In this document: positions 1 to 8,459 of the stretch, in pieces
Layout: each line of letters begins with the position of its first letter
How positions within the stretch are numbered: position 1 is the first letter of the stretch
From: JBDSKH01 sp035556655
Lineage (GTDB): Bacteria > Actinomycetota > Actinomycetes > Actinomycetales > Microbacteriaceae
Assembly: GCA_035556655.1 (NCBI GenBank)
Contig: DATMFW010000093.1
Coordinates: 1-64,000 of the forward strand
Reading direction: 5' to 3'
DNA length: 64,000 nt
The notes under the pieces: model-generated
Told to the model about the DNA's origin: nothing
The model's input: only the letters and a program-made list of their open reading frames with translations
The model's database searches: none
Program-made: the position numbers and the translations under genes

Positions 1-160
1 CGATGCGGGGATCAACATCGAGATGATCTCCACCTCCGAGATCCGCATCTCGGTGGTCACGCGAGCCGACACCCTGCCCGAGGCGATGCGCATCGTGCAC
101 ACGGCGTTCGGGCTGGACGGCGAGCGCGAAGCGGTCGTGCACGGGGGTACGGGGCGGTAG
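1..160 (+). CDS. lysC: Aspartate kinase, C-terminal end only
   Basis: Only the last 52 codons are inside the window, read from base 2 to the TAG at 158-160. The piece contains the end of an ACT regulatory domain, with the AGINIEMISTSEIRISVV type motif found at the C-terminus of aspartate kinases, where lysine and threonine feedback is sensed. Aspartate kinase phosphorylates aspartate in the first step of lysine, threonine, methionine and diaminopimelate synthesis. Aspartate-semialdehyde dehydrogenase, the next enzyme, follows 63 bases later on the same strand, which is the usual actinobacterial lysC-asd order and supports the call. Confidence 0.9.
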   Translation, partial: DAGINIEMISTSEIRISVVTRADTLPEAMRIVHTAFGLDGEREAVVHGGTGR

Positions 161-210
161 TTCGCGCCCGGTTGGCAGTCACACGGCAGGTGGCGGTTCC
201 GCGACACCGG

Positions 211-216
211 TAGCAT
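211..216 (+). promoter_or_regulatory. -10 box of a leaderless asd promoter
   Basis: TAGCAT lies 7 nt before the ATG at 224, the spacing expected if transcription starts at the start codon itself. There is no Shine-Dalgarno sequence between box and ATG. This suggests asd also has its own promoter besides read-through from lysC. Confidence 0.5.
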
Positions 217-223
217 CTGCCTC

Positions 224-1276
224 ATGAGCACGCACGGAGTCCGCATCGGCGTCGTCGGCGCCACCGGCCAGGTGGGCACCGTCGTGCGCCGCCTCCTCGA
301 GGAGCGCGACTTCCCGGTCGCCGAGATCCGCTTCTTCGCCAGCGCCCGCAGTGCAGGCACCACCATCGCGTTCCAGGGTGCGGATGTCGTGGTCGAGAAC
401 GCCGAGACCGCGGACCCGTCGGGGCTCGATGTCGCGATCTTCTCCGCGGGTGCGACGATGTCGAAGGTGCAGGCGCCGCGGTTCGCGGCCGCCGGGGTTC
501 TCGTCATCGACAACTCCAGCGCCTGGCGCATGGACCCCGACGTCCCGCTCGTGGTGAGCGAGGTCAATCCGCATGCTCTCGACGACGCCGTCAAGGGCAT
601 CGTGGCGAACCCGAACTGCACGACGATGGCCGCGATGCCCGTGCTGAAGGTGCTCGACGCCGAGGCGGGGCTCGAGCGGCTCATCGTCTCGACGTACCAG
701 GCGGTGTCGGGCGCCGGGCTCGCCGGCGGCGAGGAGCTGCTGCAGCAGGCTCAGGTCGCGGTCGCCGGCGACACCATCGGATTGGTTCACGACGGCCACG
801 CGGTGTCGATGCCCGCGCCGCAGAAGTTCCCGAAGAACATCGCGTTCAATGTCGTGCCGCTCGCCGGTTCGATCGTCGACGACGGTCTCGGCGAGACCGA
901 TGAAGAGAAGAAGCTGCGCAACGAGAGCCGCAAGATCCTCGAGCTGCCCGAGTTGCGGGTCAGCGGCACCTGCGTGCGCGTGCCGGTCTTCACCGGCCAC
1001 TCGCTCAACATCAACGCCGAGTTCGCCCGCCCGATCAGCCCCGACCGCGCCCGCGAACTGCTGGCGGATGCGGCGGGCGTCTCGCTGATGGACGTCCCGA
1101 CGCCGCTCGACGCGGCCGGCGAGGACCCGAGCTACGTGGGTCGCATCCGGGAGGATCAGAGCGCGCCGGAGGGCAGGGGCCTGGTGCTCTTCATCTCGAA
1201 CGACAATCTGCGCAAGGGCGCCGCCCTCAACGCGGTGCAGATCGCGGAACTCGTCGCCGCGAAGCTGCCCGTATAG
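224..1276 (+). CDS. asd: Aspartate-semialdehyde dehydrogenase
   Basis: NADPH-dependent cytoplasmic enzyme converting aspartyl-4-phosphate to aspartate semialdehyde for lysine, diaminopimelate, threonine and methionine synthesis. The 350-residue product has the usual family length. An N-terminal nucleotide-binding GATGQVG motif is at about residues 12-18, the catalytic cysteine is in NPNCTT (C132), and the later GHSLNINAEF motif carries the active-site histidine. It follows lysC directly. The ATG has no Shine-Dalgarno sequence, but a TAGCAT box sits 7 nt upstream, so a leaderless message is likely. Its last 50 bases overlap the end of the opposite-strand VanZ-like gene. Confidence 0.96.
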   Translation: MSTHGVRIGVVGATGQVGTVVRRLLEERDFPVAEIRFFASARSAGTTIAFQGADVVVENAETADPSGLDVAIFSAGATMSKVQAPRFAAAGVLVIDNSSAWRMDPDVPLVVSEVNPHALDDAVKGIVANPNCTTMAAMPVLKVLDAEAGLERLIVSTYQAVSGAGLAGGEELLQQAQVAVAGDTIGLVHDGHAVSMPAPQKFPKNIAFNVVPLAGSIVDDGLGETDEEKKLRNESRKILELPELRVSGTCVRVPVFTGHSLNINAEFARPISPDRARELLADAAGVSLMDVPTPLDAAGEDPSYVGRIREDQSAPEGRGLVLFISNDNLRKGAALNAVQIAELVAAKLPV

Positions 1277-1667
1277 CGGCGGCGATCAGGGCGCCCAGGG
1301 TGGCGCCGACCGTGTTCGCGAGCACGTCCGTGGCGCTCGCGTAGCGCTCGGGCAGGAACAGCGCCTGTCCGAGTTCGAGCGCGGCCGAGAGGGCCGCACC
1401 GGCGGGGATCGCCAGCCACCAGATCCGCCAGGGCAGCAGCAGGGCCGCGACGAGCCCGATCGGCACGAAGAAGCCGACGTTGGCGACGAAGTCGGCGAAG
1501 TCGTAGTTCACCCACTCGGGCGCTCCGAGGCCCTGAAGCCAGGCGAGCACGCGTCGCACGGCGGGTTCGACGCCGCCGTCGACGCGGGACGGCAGCAGTC
1601 CCACGAGGAGTACTCCGGCGAGAACCAGCACGGCCGCCCCGACGAGCACTCCGACGCGACGACTCAC
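1227..1667 (-). CDS. VanZ-like integral membrane protein
   Basis: 146-residue protein with about four hydrophobic segments. It carries the VanZ-family signature: an acidic and aromatic stretch before NVGFFVPIG, a central helix, and ELGQALFLPERYASATDVLANTVGATLGA near the end (shown here only as family resemblance, split over two helices). VanZ itself gives low-level teicoplanin resistance, but most family members have no known function. The GTG start is 6 nt from a TAGGCT box on the minus strand, so it is probably leaderless. The 3' end overlaps asd tail-to-tail by 50 bp, an antisense arrangement that could couple the two transcripts. Confidence 0.75.
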   Translation of the reverse strand: MSRRVGVLVGAAVLVLAGVLLVGLLPSRVDGGVEPAVRRVLAWLQGLGAPEWVNYDFADFVANVGFFVPIGLVAALLLPWRIWWLAIPAGAALSAALELGQALFLPERYASATDVLANTVGATLGALIAAAIRAASRRRVPRSAPR

Positions 1668-1673
1668 CCGGCG

Positions 1674-1679
1674 AGCCTA
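1674..1679 (-). promoter_or_regulatory. -10 box of the VanZ-like gene, leaderless type
   Basis: Reads TAGGCT on the minus strand, 6 nt before the GTG at 1667. No ribosome-binding site lies in the gap. Confidence 0.45.
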
Positions 1680-1685
1680 CGCGCT

Positions 1686-1770
1686 GACGAAAACTGAGGA
1701 GACAACGCTGCCGACCCCGCGACCCGGCGCGGTATCGGGTGAGGTCGACCGAACGTCCTCAGTTTTCGTC
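1686..1770. repeat. Long-gapped perfect inverted repeat between divergent genes
   Basis: GACGAAAACTGAGGA at 1686-1700 is repeated as an exact reverse complement, TCCTCAGTTTTCGTC, at 1756-1770. The 55-nt loop itself contains shorter complementary pieces (CGACC with GGTCG, ACCCG with CGGGT), so a long branched hairpin could form. It lies between the divergent VanZ-like gene and mqo, and its A/T-rich arms stand out from the 70% GC surroundings. It could be a mobile palindromic repeat, a transcription terminator, or a paired regulator site. Confidence 0.7.
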
Positions 1771-1848
1771 GCGGGGGCGGGCGCCAAGAATCGCGGTTCT
1801 TCGTCCCCGCGGACACCCTCGCGGCGGGCGAGCATGCCGCGGCGAGCC

Positions 1849-1854
1849 TAGGAT
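1849..1854 (+). promoter_or_regulatory. -10 box of mqo, leaderless type
   Basis: TAGGAT ends 6 nt before the GTG at 1861, the geometry of a leaderless actinobacterial transcript. Confidence 0.5.
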
Positions 1855-1860
1855 CGAAGG

Positions 1861-3330
1861 GTGAGTGCGCCCCTGGACGTCGCCCTGATCGGCGGCGGGA
1901 TCATGAGCGCGACCCTCGGGTCGCTGCTCCACAAGCTCGAACCCGAGTGGACGATCACGATCTACGAGCGGCTGGCCGATGTCGCCCTCGAGAGCTCGAA
2001 CCCGTGGAACAACGCGGGCACCGGGCACTCCGCGCTCTGCGAACTGAACTACACCCCCGAGCGTCCCGACGGCACCATCGACATCTCGAGTGCCGTGAAG
2101 GTGAACGAGCAGTTCCAGGTGTCGCGCCAGTTCTGGTCGTTCCTCGTCGGGGAGGGCATGCTGCCCGAGCCGCAGCGCTTCATCAACTCGGTGCCGCACA
2201 TGAGTTTCGTCTGGGGCGACGAGAACGTGGCGTACCTGAAGAAGCGCTACGAGGCACTGAAGGATCACCCGCTGTTCGCGGGCCTGGAGTACACCGAGGA
2301 TGCCGCGGTCATCCGCTCGTGGGCACCGCTGCTGATCCCCGGCCGCCAGAAGTCGCAGCCGATCGCGGCGACGCGCATCGCGGCCGGCACCGACGTCGAC
2401 TTCGGCGCCCTCACCCGGTTGCTGGTCTCGGGCCTGGTCGCCGATGGCGCGAAGCTGAAGGTCGAGCACCGGGTCACGGGTCTGCAGAAGCGCAAGGACG
2501 GCACCTGGCGTATCAAGCTGCGTCACGAGGTGGGCGGCACCCCGATGCACGTGGATGCGAAGTTCGTCTTCGTCGGGGCCGGCGGCGCGGCGCTCAACCT
2601 GCTGCAGCGTTCCGGCATCCGTGAGATCCGCGGATACGGCGGCTTCCCGATCAGCGGTCAGTTCCTGCGCGCCGACGATCCGAAGCTGGTGGCGCAGCAC
2701 TCGGCGAAGGTCTACGGCAAGGCGGCGAAGGGCTCGCCGCCGATGTCGGTTCCGCACCTGGACACCCGCATCGTCGACGGCAAGGCGAGCCTGCTGTTCG
2801 GTCCGTACGCCGGGTTCTCGAGCAAGTTCCTGAAGACGGGGTCGTACCTCGACCTGTTCGCCGCGTTGCGCTGGCACAACCTGCTCACTTTCGTGGGCGC
2901 GGGCCTGACCAACCTGTCGCTGGTCTGGTATCTGGTGACCGAGGTGCTCTCGACCCGCGGCAAGCGGCATCGCGCGCTGCAGCAGTTCTCGCCCCGGGCC
3001 CGTCGCAAGGACTGGCACCTGATCACGGCGGGCCAGCGCGTGCAGATCATGAAGCGCGTGAAGGGCAAGGCGGTCATCCAGTTCGGCACCGAGGTGGTCG
3101 CCTCGGCCGACGGCAGTATCGCGGGCCTGCTCGGCGCGTCCCCGGGCGCGTCGACGGCGGTCCCGATCATGCTCGATCTGCTGGCCCAGTGCTTCCCCGA
3201 GCGCATGGCGGCCTGGCAGCCGGAGTTCGAGCGGATGATCCCGAGCTATGGCACACAGCTGGCCGAGAGCAAGAGCGCCGCGAAGTCGGCGCTGTCGCGC
3301 ACCGCGAAGGCGCTGGCCATCTCCGCCTGA
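1861..3330 (+). CDS. mqo: Malate:quinone oxidoreductase
   Basis: FAD-dependent peripheral membrane enzyme that oxidises L-malate to oxaloacetate and passes electrons to the quinone pool, joining the TCA cycle to respiration. The 489-residue length is normal. The N-terminal dinucleotide fold reads DVALIGGGIMSATLG. The family signatures NPWNNAGTGHSALCELNYTP (about residues 50-69), the FVFVGAGGAALNLLQ motif and the C-terminal GASPGASTAVPIML motif are all present. The GTG start is supported by the fold beginning eight residues in and by a TAGGAT box 6 nt upstream. A GTCGAG-type intergenic repeat follows the stop codon. Confidence 0.97.
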   Translation: MSAPLDVALIGGGIMSATLGSLLHKLEPEWTITIYERLADVALESSNPWNNAGTGHSALCELNYTPERPDGTIDISSAVKVNEQFQVSRQFWSFLVGEGMLPEPQRFINSVPHMSFVWGDENVAYLKKRYEALKDHPLFAGLEYTEDAAVIRSWAPLLIPGRQKSQPIAATRIAAGTDVDFGALTRLLVSGLVADGAKLKVEHRVTGLQKRKDGTWRIKLRHEVGGTPMHVDAKFVFVGAGGAALNLLQRSGIREIRGYGGFPISGQFLRADDPKLVAQHSAKVYGKAAKGSPPMSVPHLDTRIVDGKASLLFGPYAGFSSKFLKTGSYLDLFAALRWHNLLTFVGAGLTNLSLVWYLVTEVLSTRGKRHRALQQFSPRARRKDWHLITAGQRVQIMKRVKGKAVIQFGTEVVASADGSIAGLLGASPGASTAVPIMLDLLAQCFPERMAAWQPEFERMIPSYGTQLAESKSAAKSALSRTAKALAISA

Positions 3331-3333
3331 GTC

Positions 3334-3370
3334 GGTGGTCGAGGGGCCCCTCGGGGGCGTATCGAGACCC
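3334..3370 (+). repeat. Short palindromic intergenic repeat, copy 1
   Basis: A GGTCGAG...GTATCGAGACC unit with an internal GGGGCCCC palindrome, starting 4 bases after the mqo stop codon. It resembles two other elements in this window near 36995-37110 and 44421-44460. In each, GGTCGAG and CTCGA/CGAGACC arms flank a GC-rich hairpin. Confidence 0.55.
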
Positions 3371-3376
3371 GTGTGC

Positions 3377-3471
3377 TAGCCTCGCTCCTCGTGAAGCTCT
3401 AAGTCCTGCCCTCCTCGCGTCCGCGGCTCCGCCCGGCGAGGTGCTCTCGATACGAGAACAGGACCTCTCTC
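3377..3471 (+). promoter_or_regulatory. Leader of the ABC-F gene: tripeptide uORF and a hairpin that hides the ribosome-binding site
   Basis: A TAGCCT box (3377-3382) stands 8 nt before GTG AAG CTC TAA (3391-3402), a minimal reading frame coding Met-Lys-Leu. Immediately after its stop, GTCCTG (3403-3408) can pair with CAGGAC (3459-3464), and CCTCGC (3413-3418) with GCGAGG (3436-3441). A small TCTCG-ATA-CGAGA hairpin sits inside. The AGGA at 3460-3463 is the only Shine-Dalgarno candidate for the TTG start at 3472, so the outer helix would mask it. A ribosome held at the tripeptide stop would open the helix. This is the layout of drug-induced attenuators upstream of resistance-type ABC-F genes; the function is inferred. 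Confidence 0.65.
3391..3402 (+). CDS. Three-codon leader peptide (Met-Lys-Leu)
   Basis: GTG AAG CTC followed by TAA. It has no Shine-Dalgarno sequence, but a TAGCCT box 8 nt upstream suggests that the transcript begins at this GTG. Its likely role is to place a ribosome next to the hairpin that masks the ABC-F start, sensing ribosome-targeting antibiotics. The coding status is inferred from layout only. Confidence 0.5.
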   Translation: MKL

Positions 3472-5100
<1,629 letters not shown>

Positions 5101-5107
5101 CCCGGCA

Positions 5108-5123
5108 TCGAACGTATGTTCGA
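5108..5123 (+). promoter_or_regulatory. LexA SOS box
   Basis: TCGAACGTATGTTCGA matches the actinobacterial LexA consensus TCGAAC-N4-GTTCGA perfectly. It lies 8 nt before the preferred GTG (5132) of the radical SAM gene, where bound LexA would block transcription. Confidence 0.85.
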
Positions 5124-5131
5124 ATGTGTGG

Positions 5132-6172
5132 GTGAGGTGGGCCGGGCAGCAGGTGGACGCGGAAGCCGTCGACGCGCTGCCCGGCCTCGCCTCACGCCAT
5201 GACCTGGTCCGGTCGGTGCAGACCCCCGAGTTCGCCGGCATCACCTTCCACGAGGTGTTGGCGAAGTCGGCCCTGAACCACGTGCCGGGCTCGTCGAACG
5301 CCCTGCCCTTCGGCTGGACGATCAACCCGTACCGGGGGTGCACTCATGCGTGTGTCATGTGCTTCGCCCGCAAGACGCACGAGTACCTCGACCTCGACAG
5401 CGGCCGGGACTTCGACACCCAGATCGTGGTGAAGACGAACGTGGCCGAGGTGCTGGAACGCGAACTGGCGCGGCCGAGCTGGGGGCGGCATCCGGTCGCC
5501 TTGGGTACCAACACCGACCCGTACCAGCGCGCCGAGGGCCGCTACCGGCTCATGCCGGGCATCATCGCGGCGCTGGCCGCCGCCGACACGCCTTTCAGCA
5601 TCCTGACGAAGGGCACGCTGCTGCGCCGCGACATCCCGTTGCTGCAGACCGCCGCCGAACGCGTGCCGGTCGATGTGGCGATGACGGTCGACATCTTCGA
5701 TCCGGCGCTGCGCGAGTCGATCGAGCCGGGGGCTCCGACCACCGAGGCGCGGCTGGCCACGGTCACCGCGGTCAAAGAGGCCGGGCTGAACGTCTCGGTG
5801 TTCATGATGCCGGTGTTCCCCTACCTCACCGACAGCATCGCCCACCTCGACCGCGCCCTCGGCCAGATCGCGGATGCCGGGGCCGACTCGGTCGCGTACA
5901 GCGCCCTCCACCTGCGGCCGGGTGCGCGCGAATGGTTCTGGGCCTGGCTCGAGCGCGAGCACCCCGAGCTGATGCAGAGCTATCACCGGGTGTACGGCGG
6001 CGGCAGTTACGCGGCGAAGGACTACCGGGGCTGGCTGGCGGCGCGCATGCGTCCGTTGCTGCGCAAGCACGGGCTCGAGCGCCCGCCGCGCATCGACCCG
6101 GCGACGGGTGTGGTGCGGGCGACCGAGTTGCCCGCGCACCCGGCGGCGGGCATCCAGCCGACGCTCTTCTGA
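5132..6172 (+). CDS. Rv2578c-family radical SAM protein
   Basis: About 346-residue member of the radical SAM superfamily, closest in my recollection to mycobacterial Rv2578c and distantly to spore photoproduct lyase-like proteins. The iron-sulfur cluster motif is CTHACVMC (CX3CX2C), followed by the family blocks THEYLDLD, VVKTNVAEVL, ALGTNTDPYQRAEGRY and SILTKGTLLRRD, and it ends in the typical TLF tripeptide. GTG 5132 is preferred over GTG 5126 because homologues begin with a short MRWA-type start. The perfect SOS box upstream and the known LexA control of Rv2578c point to a DNA-damage role, but the substrate is unknown. Confidence 0.88.
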   Translation: MRWAGQQVDAEAVDALPGLASRHDLVRSVQTPEFAGITFHEVLAKSALNHVPGSSNALPFGWTINPYRGCTHACVMCFARKTHEYLDLDSGRDFDTQIVVKTNVAEVLERELARPSWGRHPVALGTNTDPYQRAEGRYRLMPGIIAALAAADTPFSILTKGTLLRRDIPLLQTAAERVPVDVAMTVDIFDPALRESIEPGAPTTEARLATVTAVKEAGLNVSVFMMPVFPYLTDSIAHLDRALGQIADAGADSVAYSALHLRPGAREWFWAWLEREHPELMQSYHRVYGGGSYAAKDYRGWLAARMRPLLRKHGLERPPRIDPATGVVRATELPAHPAAGIQPTLF

Positions 6173-6215
6173 GCATGTCGCCGCTCGAAGGGCACCTCAG
6201 CGGCGTGGCTCTCGA

Positions 6216-6221
6216 TAGGCT
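6216..6221 (+). promoter_or_regulatory. -10 box before the response regulator
   Basis: TAGGCT, 6 nt before an ATG at 6228 that opens a seven-codon frame. That frame's TGA (6249-6251) overlaps the ATG of the regulator at 6248. The likely arrangement is a leaderless mini-ORF coupled to the regulator. Confidence 0.4.
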
Positions 6222-6227
6222 GTCGCC

Positions 6228-6251
6228 ATGAGGCCGGGGTCGCGAGGATGA
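6228..6251 (+). CDS. Seven-codon leader ORF overlapping the regulator start
   Basis: ATG 6228 to TGA 6251 encodes MRPGSRG. It follows a TAGGCT box by 6 nt, as in leaderless messages. Its stop overlaps the ATG at 6248, so translation may be passed on to the regulator by re-initiation. The alternative is that the frame is chance; no homology argument is possible at this length. Confidence 0.3.
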   Translation: MRPGSRG

Positions 6252-6928
6252 GCGGAGGAGCGCTCCCACCCGCGAACGAAGCCCGAAGCGGTGCGGTGCG
6301 GTTGGCGATTCTCGACGACCACGAGGTGCTCCTCGACAGCCTCGGCAGCTGGATCACCAGCCACGCGCCCGACTTCGAGGTCGTGCTGATGGCGGCCACC
6401 TGGCTGCAGCTCGTGCACAGTCCCGCCTTCCCCACCGACCTGGTGTTCATCGACTTCCAGCTCAAGGAACCGGTCTCGATCGAGGCGCGCGTGCGCACCT
6501 GTCGCGCCGCCGGAGCCCGCGTCATGGTGCTGTCGAGCATCGACACCCGTGAGGCGCGGGATCGCGCGCTCGCCGCGGGCGCCGCCGATTTCGTCTCGAA
6601 GGCGCTCCCCATGGCATCCGTGATGGATGCGGCCCGCCGCATCATGGGGATGGAAGCGGATACCGGCGCCCACCGCGCATGGCGCCCCCTGCCGTCCGGC
6701 GCGTCCGCCCAGGCGAAGCCGCGGCTGAGCCCCGGCGAGGAGGAGGCGTTGCGGCTGTATGCCGCCGGATTCAGCACCTCCGAGGTAGCCGACCGCATGA
6801 ACGTGCAGTACGAGACGGCGAAGACCTACCTGCGTCGCGTGCGCGAGAAGTACGCCAAGGTGGGGCGGCCCGCCAGCAAGAAGGCCGAACTCATCCGCCG
6901 CGCAGCGGAAGATGGTTATCTGGAGTAA
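6248..6928 (+). CDS. Orphan response regulator, LuxR-type DNA-binding domain
   Basis: 226 residues. The N-terminal receiver domain is complete, with acidic pair D23/D24, phosphoacceptor D69, switch serine S96 and lysine K118. The C-terminal domain is a LuxR-type helix-turn-helix (about residues 158-220) with the dimerisation and recognition helices in LRLYAAGFSTSEVADRM and VQYETAKTYLRRVREKY. No histidine kinase lies nearby, so it is an orphan and its signal is unknown. The thymidine kinase start overlaps its stop by one base (TAATG), so the two genes are translationally coupled. Confidence 0.88.
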   Translation: MSGGALPPANEARSGAVRLAILDDHEVLLDSLGSWITSHAPDFEVVLMAATWLQLVHSPAFPTDLVFIDFQLKEPVSIEARVRTCRAAGARVMVLSSIDTREARDRALAAGAADFVSKALPMASVMDAARRIMGMEADTGAHRAWRPLPSGASAQAKPRLSPGEEEALRLYAAGFSTSEVADRMNVQYETAKTYLRRVREKYAKVGRPASKKAELIRRAAEDGYLE

Positions 6929-7596
6929 TGGCGAAGCTCTACTTCCGCTACGGGGCGATGAACTCGGGCAAGAGCACGGCCCTGCTGCAGGCGGCGTTCA
7001 ACTACGAGGAGCGCGAGCAGCAGGTGCTGCTGGCGAAGCCGGCGATCGACTCCAAGGGCGACAACGCCATCGTCTCGCGGCTCGGCATCACGCGCAGCGT
7101 CGACTTCACCGTCGGGCCCGACGAGGACATCTACGCGGCGTTCACCCGGGAACGCGAGCGCGTCATCCGCGAGACCGGCAAAGACGTCAGCTGCCTGCTC
7201 GTCGATGAGTCGCAGTTCCTGGGTGAGGCGCAGGTCGACGACCTGCTGCGCATCGCGATCATCGAAGACGTGCCGGTGCTGGCCTACGGGATCCGCACCG
7301 ACTTCCAGACCGTCGCCTTCCCCGGCAGCCGCCGTCTGCTCGAGGTCGCCCACTCGCTCGAAGAGCTGAAGACGATCTGCCGTTGCGGGCGCAAGGCGGT
7401 GTTCAACACCCGCAAGGTCGACGGGCGGTACGTGTTCGACGGCGATCAGGTGGCGATCGACGGAGCGGCCCAGGTCTCGTACGACTCGCTGTGCGGCGCC
7501 TGCTACCTCGAGGAGTCCGGCGGCGTGCTCAACCGGGGGTGGCGGCCGAAGCTCGACTTCAGTTACAACAGCGGACCGGACGCGGACTTCACCTGA
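6928..7596 (+). CDS. tdk: Thymidine kinase
   Basis: 222-residue type II thymidine kinase that phosphorylates thymidine (and deoxyuridine) for nucleotide salvage in the cytoplasm. The P-loop is GAMNSGKS at about residues 8-15. The catalytic DESQF motif follows at about 90. The lasso and zinc-binding region has the paired cysteine motifs CRC and CGAC. The YGIRTDFQ block is also diagnostic. The ATG overlaps the response-regulator stop by one base, which settles the start against a longer in-frame extension into the regulator gene. Confidence 0.95.
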   Translation: MAKLYFRYGAMNSGKSTALLQAAFNYEEREQQVLLAKPAIDSKGDNAIVSRLGITRSVDFTVGPDEDIYAAFTRERERVIRETGKDVSCLLVDESQFLGEAQVDDLLRIAIIEDVPVLAYGIRTDFQTVAFPGSRRLLEVAHSLEELKTICRCGRKAVFNTRKVDGRYVFDGDQVAIDGAAQVSYDSLCGACYLEESGGVLNRGWRPKLDFSYNSGPDADFT

Positions 7597-7673
7597 CCCC
7601 ATCAGGGAAACTGCCTCTTGCTCGACTCCGGACCACGGGACTACGGTGAGCCAACTTCGAGAAAGGCAGCTCC

Positions 7674-8279
7674 ATGGCCGACACCAGCCCCCGCAAACGG
7701 TATGTCGTCGTCTCCGCGGTGCTCGTCGCAGCCGGCGCCGTCGCCGGTCCGATCATCCGCGGCGAGTCGGATGTCACCTTCACGCTCCCGGACGGGGTCA
7801 CGGCGTTCGCGGTGCTGTTCGTGCTCGCGACGGCGCTCGAACGTCTGAACGTGATCCTGGTTCCGCTGTTCGACTGGGTGCTGGGTGCCCTCGGTGGTGG
7901 CGACGGGAGTGCCGGCACCGTGAAGACCGCGGCCCTGTCGAACATCCGCCAGGCCCGCCTTGCGGCGATGAACCTGGCGCCGGCGGTCGAGGGTTTCGCC
8001 GCGACGGCCGCGAGCCTCGATGACGACGCCGAGAAGGTGACCCGTTCCAACACCGAGAAGGCGCTGCTCACCACGGCCCTCGCGTTCACGGTGGGTATCC
8101 TCGGCATCTCGCTGCTGAAGTTCTCGCTGATGAACTCCATCGGCTACTTCGGGGTTCCTGCCGGGATCGACGTCCTCGTGACGGCGGCGGCGATCTCGGG
8201 GGGCGCGGCGGGACTCGGCGACCTGATCAGCAAGATCCAGAAGTCGAAGACGACCCAGGAGACCGGGGGAGTCGCGTAG
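7674..8279 (+). CDS. Membrane protein of unknown function
   Basis: 201 residues with a predicted N-terminal membrane segment (VVVSAVLVAAGAVAGPII), a hydrophobic stretch around residues 40-65, and two more near the C-terminus (ALAFTVGILGISLL and VLVTAAAISGGAAGLGDLI). A soluble, charged stretch around residues 110-140 could face the cytoplasm. An AGAAAGGCAGC-like purine-rich site precedes the ATG. I do not recognise the family. It stands alone between thymidine kinase and a convergent tRNA gene. Confidence 0.65.
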   Translation: MADTSPRKRYVVVSAVLVAAGAVAGPIIRGESDVTFTLPDGVTAFAVLFVLATALERLNVILVPLFDWVLGALGGGDGSAGTVKTAALSNIRQARLAAMNLAPAVEGFAATAASLDDDAEKVTRSNTEKALLTTALAFTVGILGISLLKFSLMNSIGYFGVPAGIDVLVTAAAISGGAAGLGDLISKIQKSKTTQETGGVA

Positions 8280-8315
8280 TCCGCGCCCGTTTCCGAGCAG
8301 CCGGACCATGTCTGG

Positions 8316-8389
8316 TCGGGGTAACAGGATTTGAACCTGCGGCCTCGTCGTCCCGAACGACGCGCGCTACCAAGCTGCGCCATACCCCG
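8316..8389 (-). tRNA. tRNA-Pro (anticodon CGG)
   Basis: On the minus strand the sequence folds as a cloverleaf. The acceptor stem is CGGGGTA with TACCCCG and discriminator A. The D-arm is GCGCAGCTTGGTAGCGC, the anticodon loop TTCGGGA gives anticodon CGG (codon CCG), and the T-arm contains GGTTCAAATCC. CCA is not encoded. Confidence 0.95.
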
Positions 8390-8459
8390 TTGCCGCGCCG
8401 GCGAACCGACCGCAACCTGTCAAGGATAGCCGAAAAACGGGCCGTGCTTGTCCGTCGCC

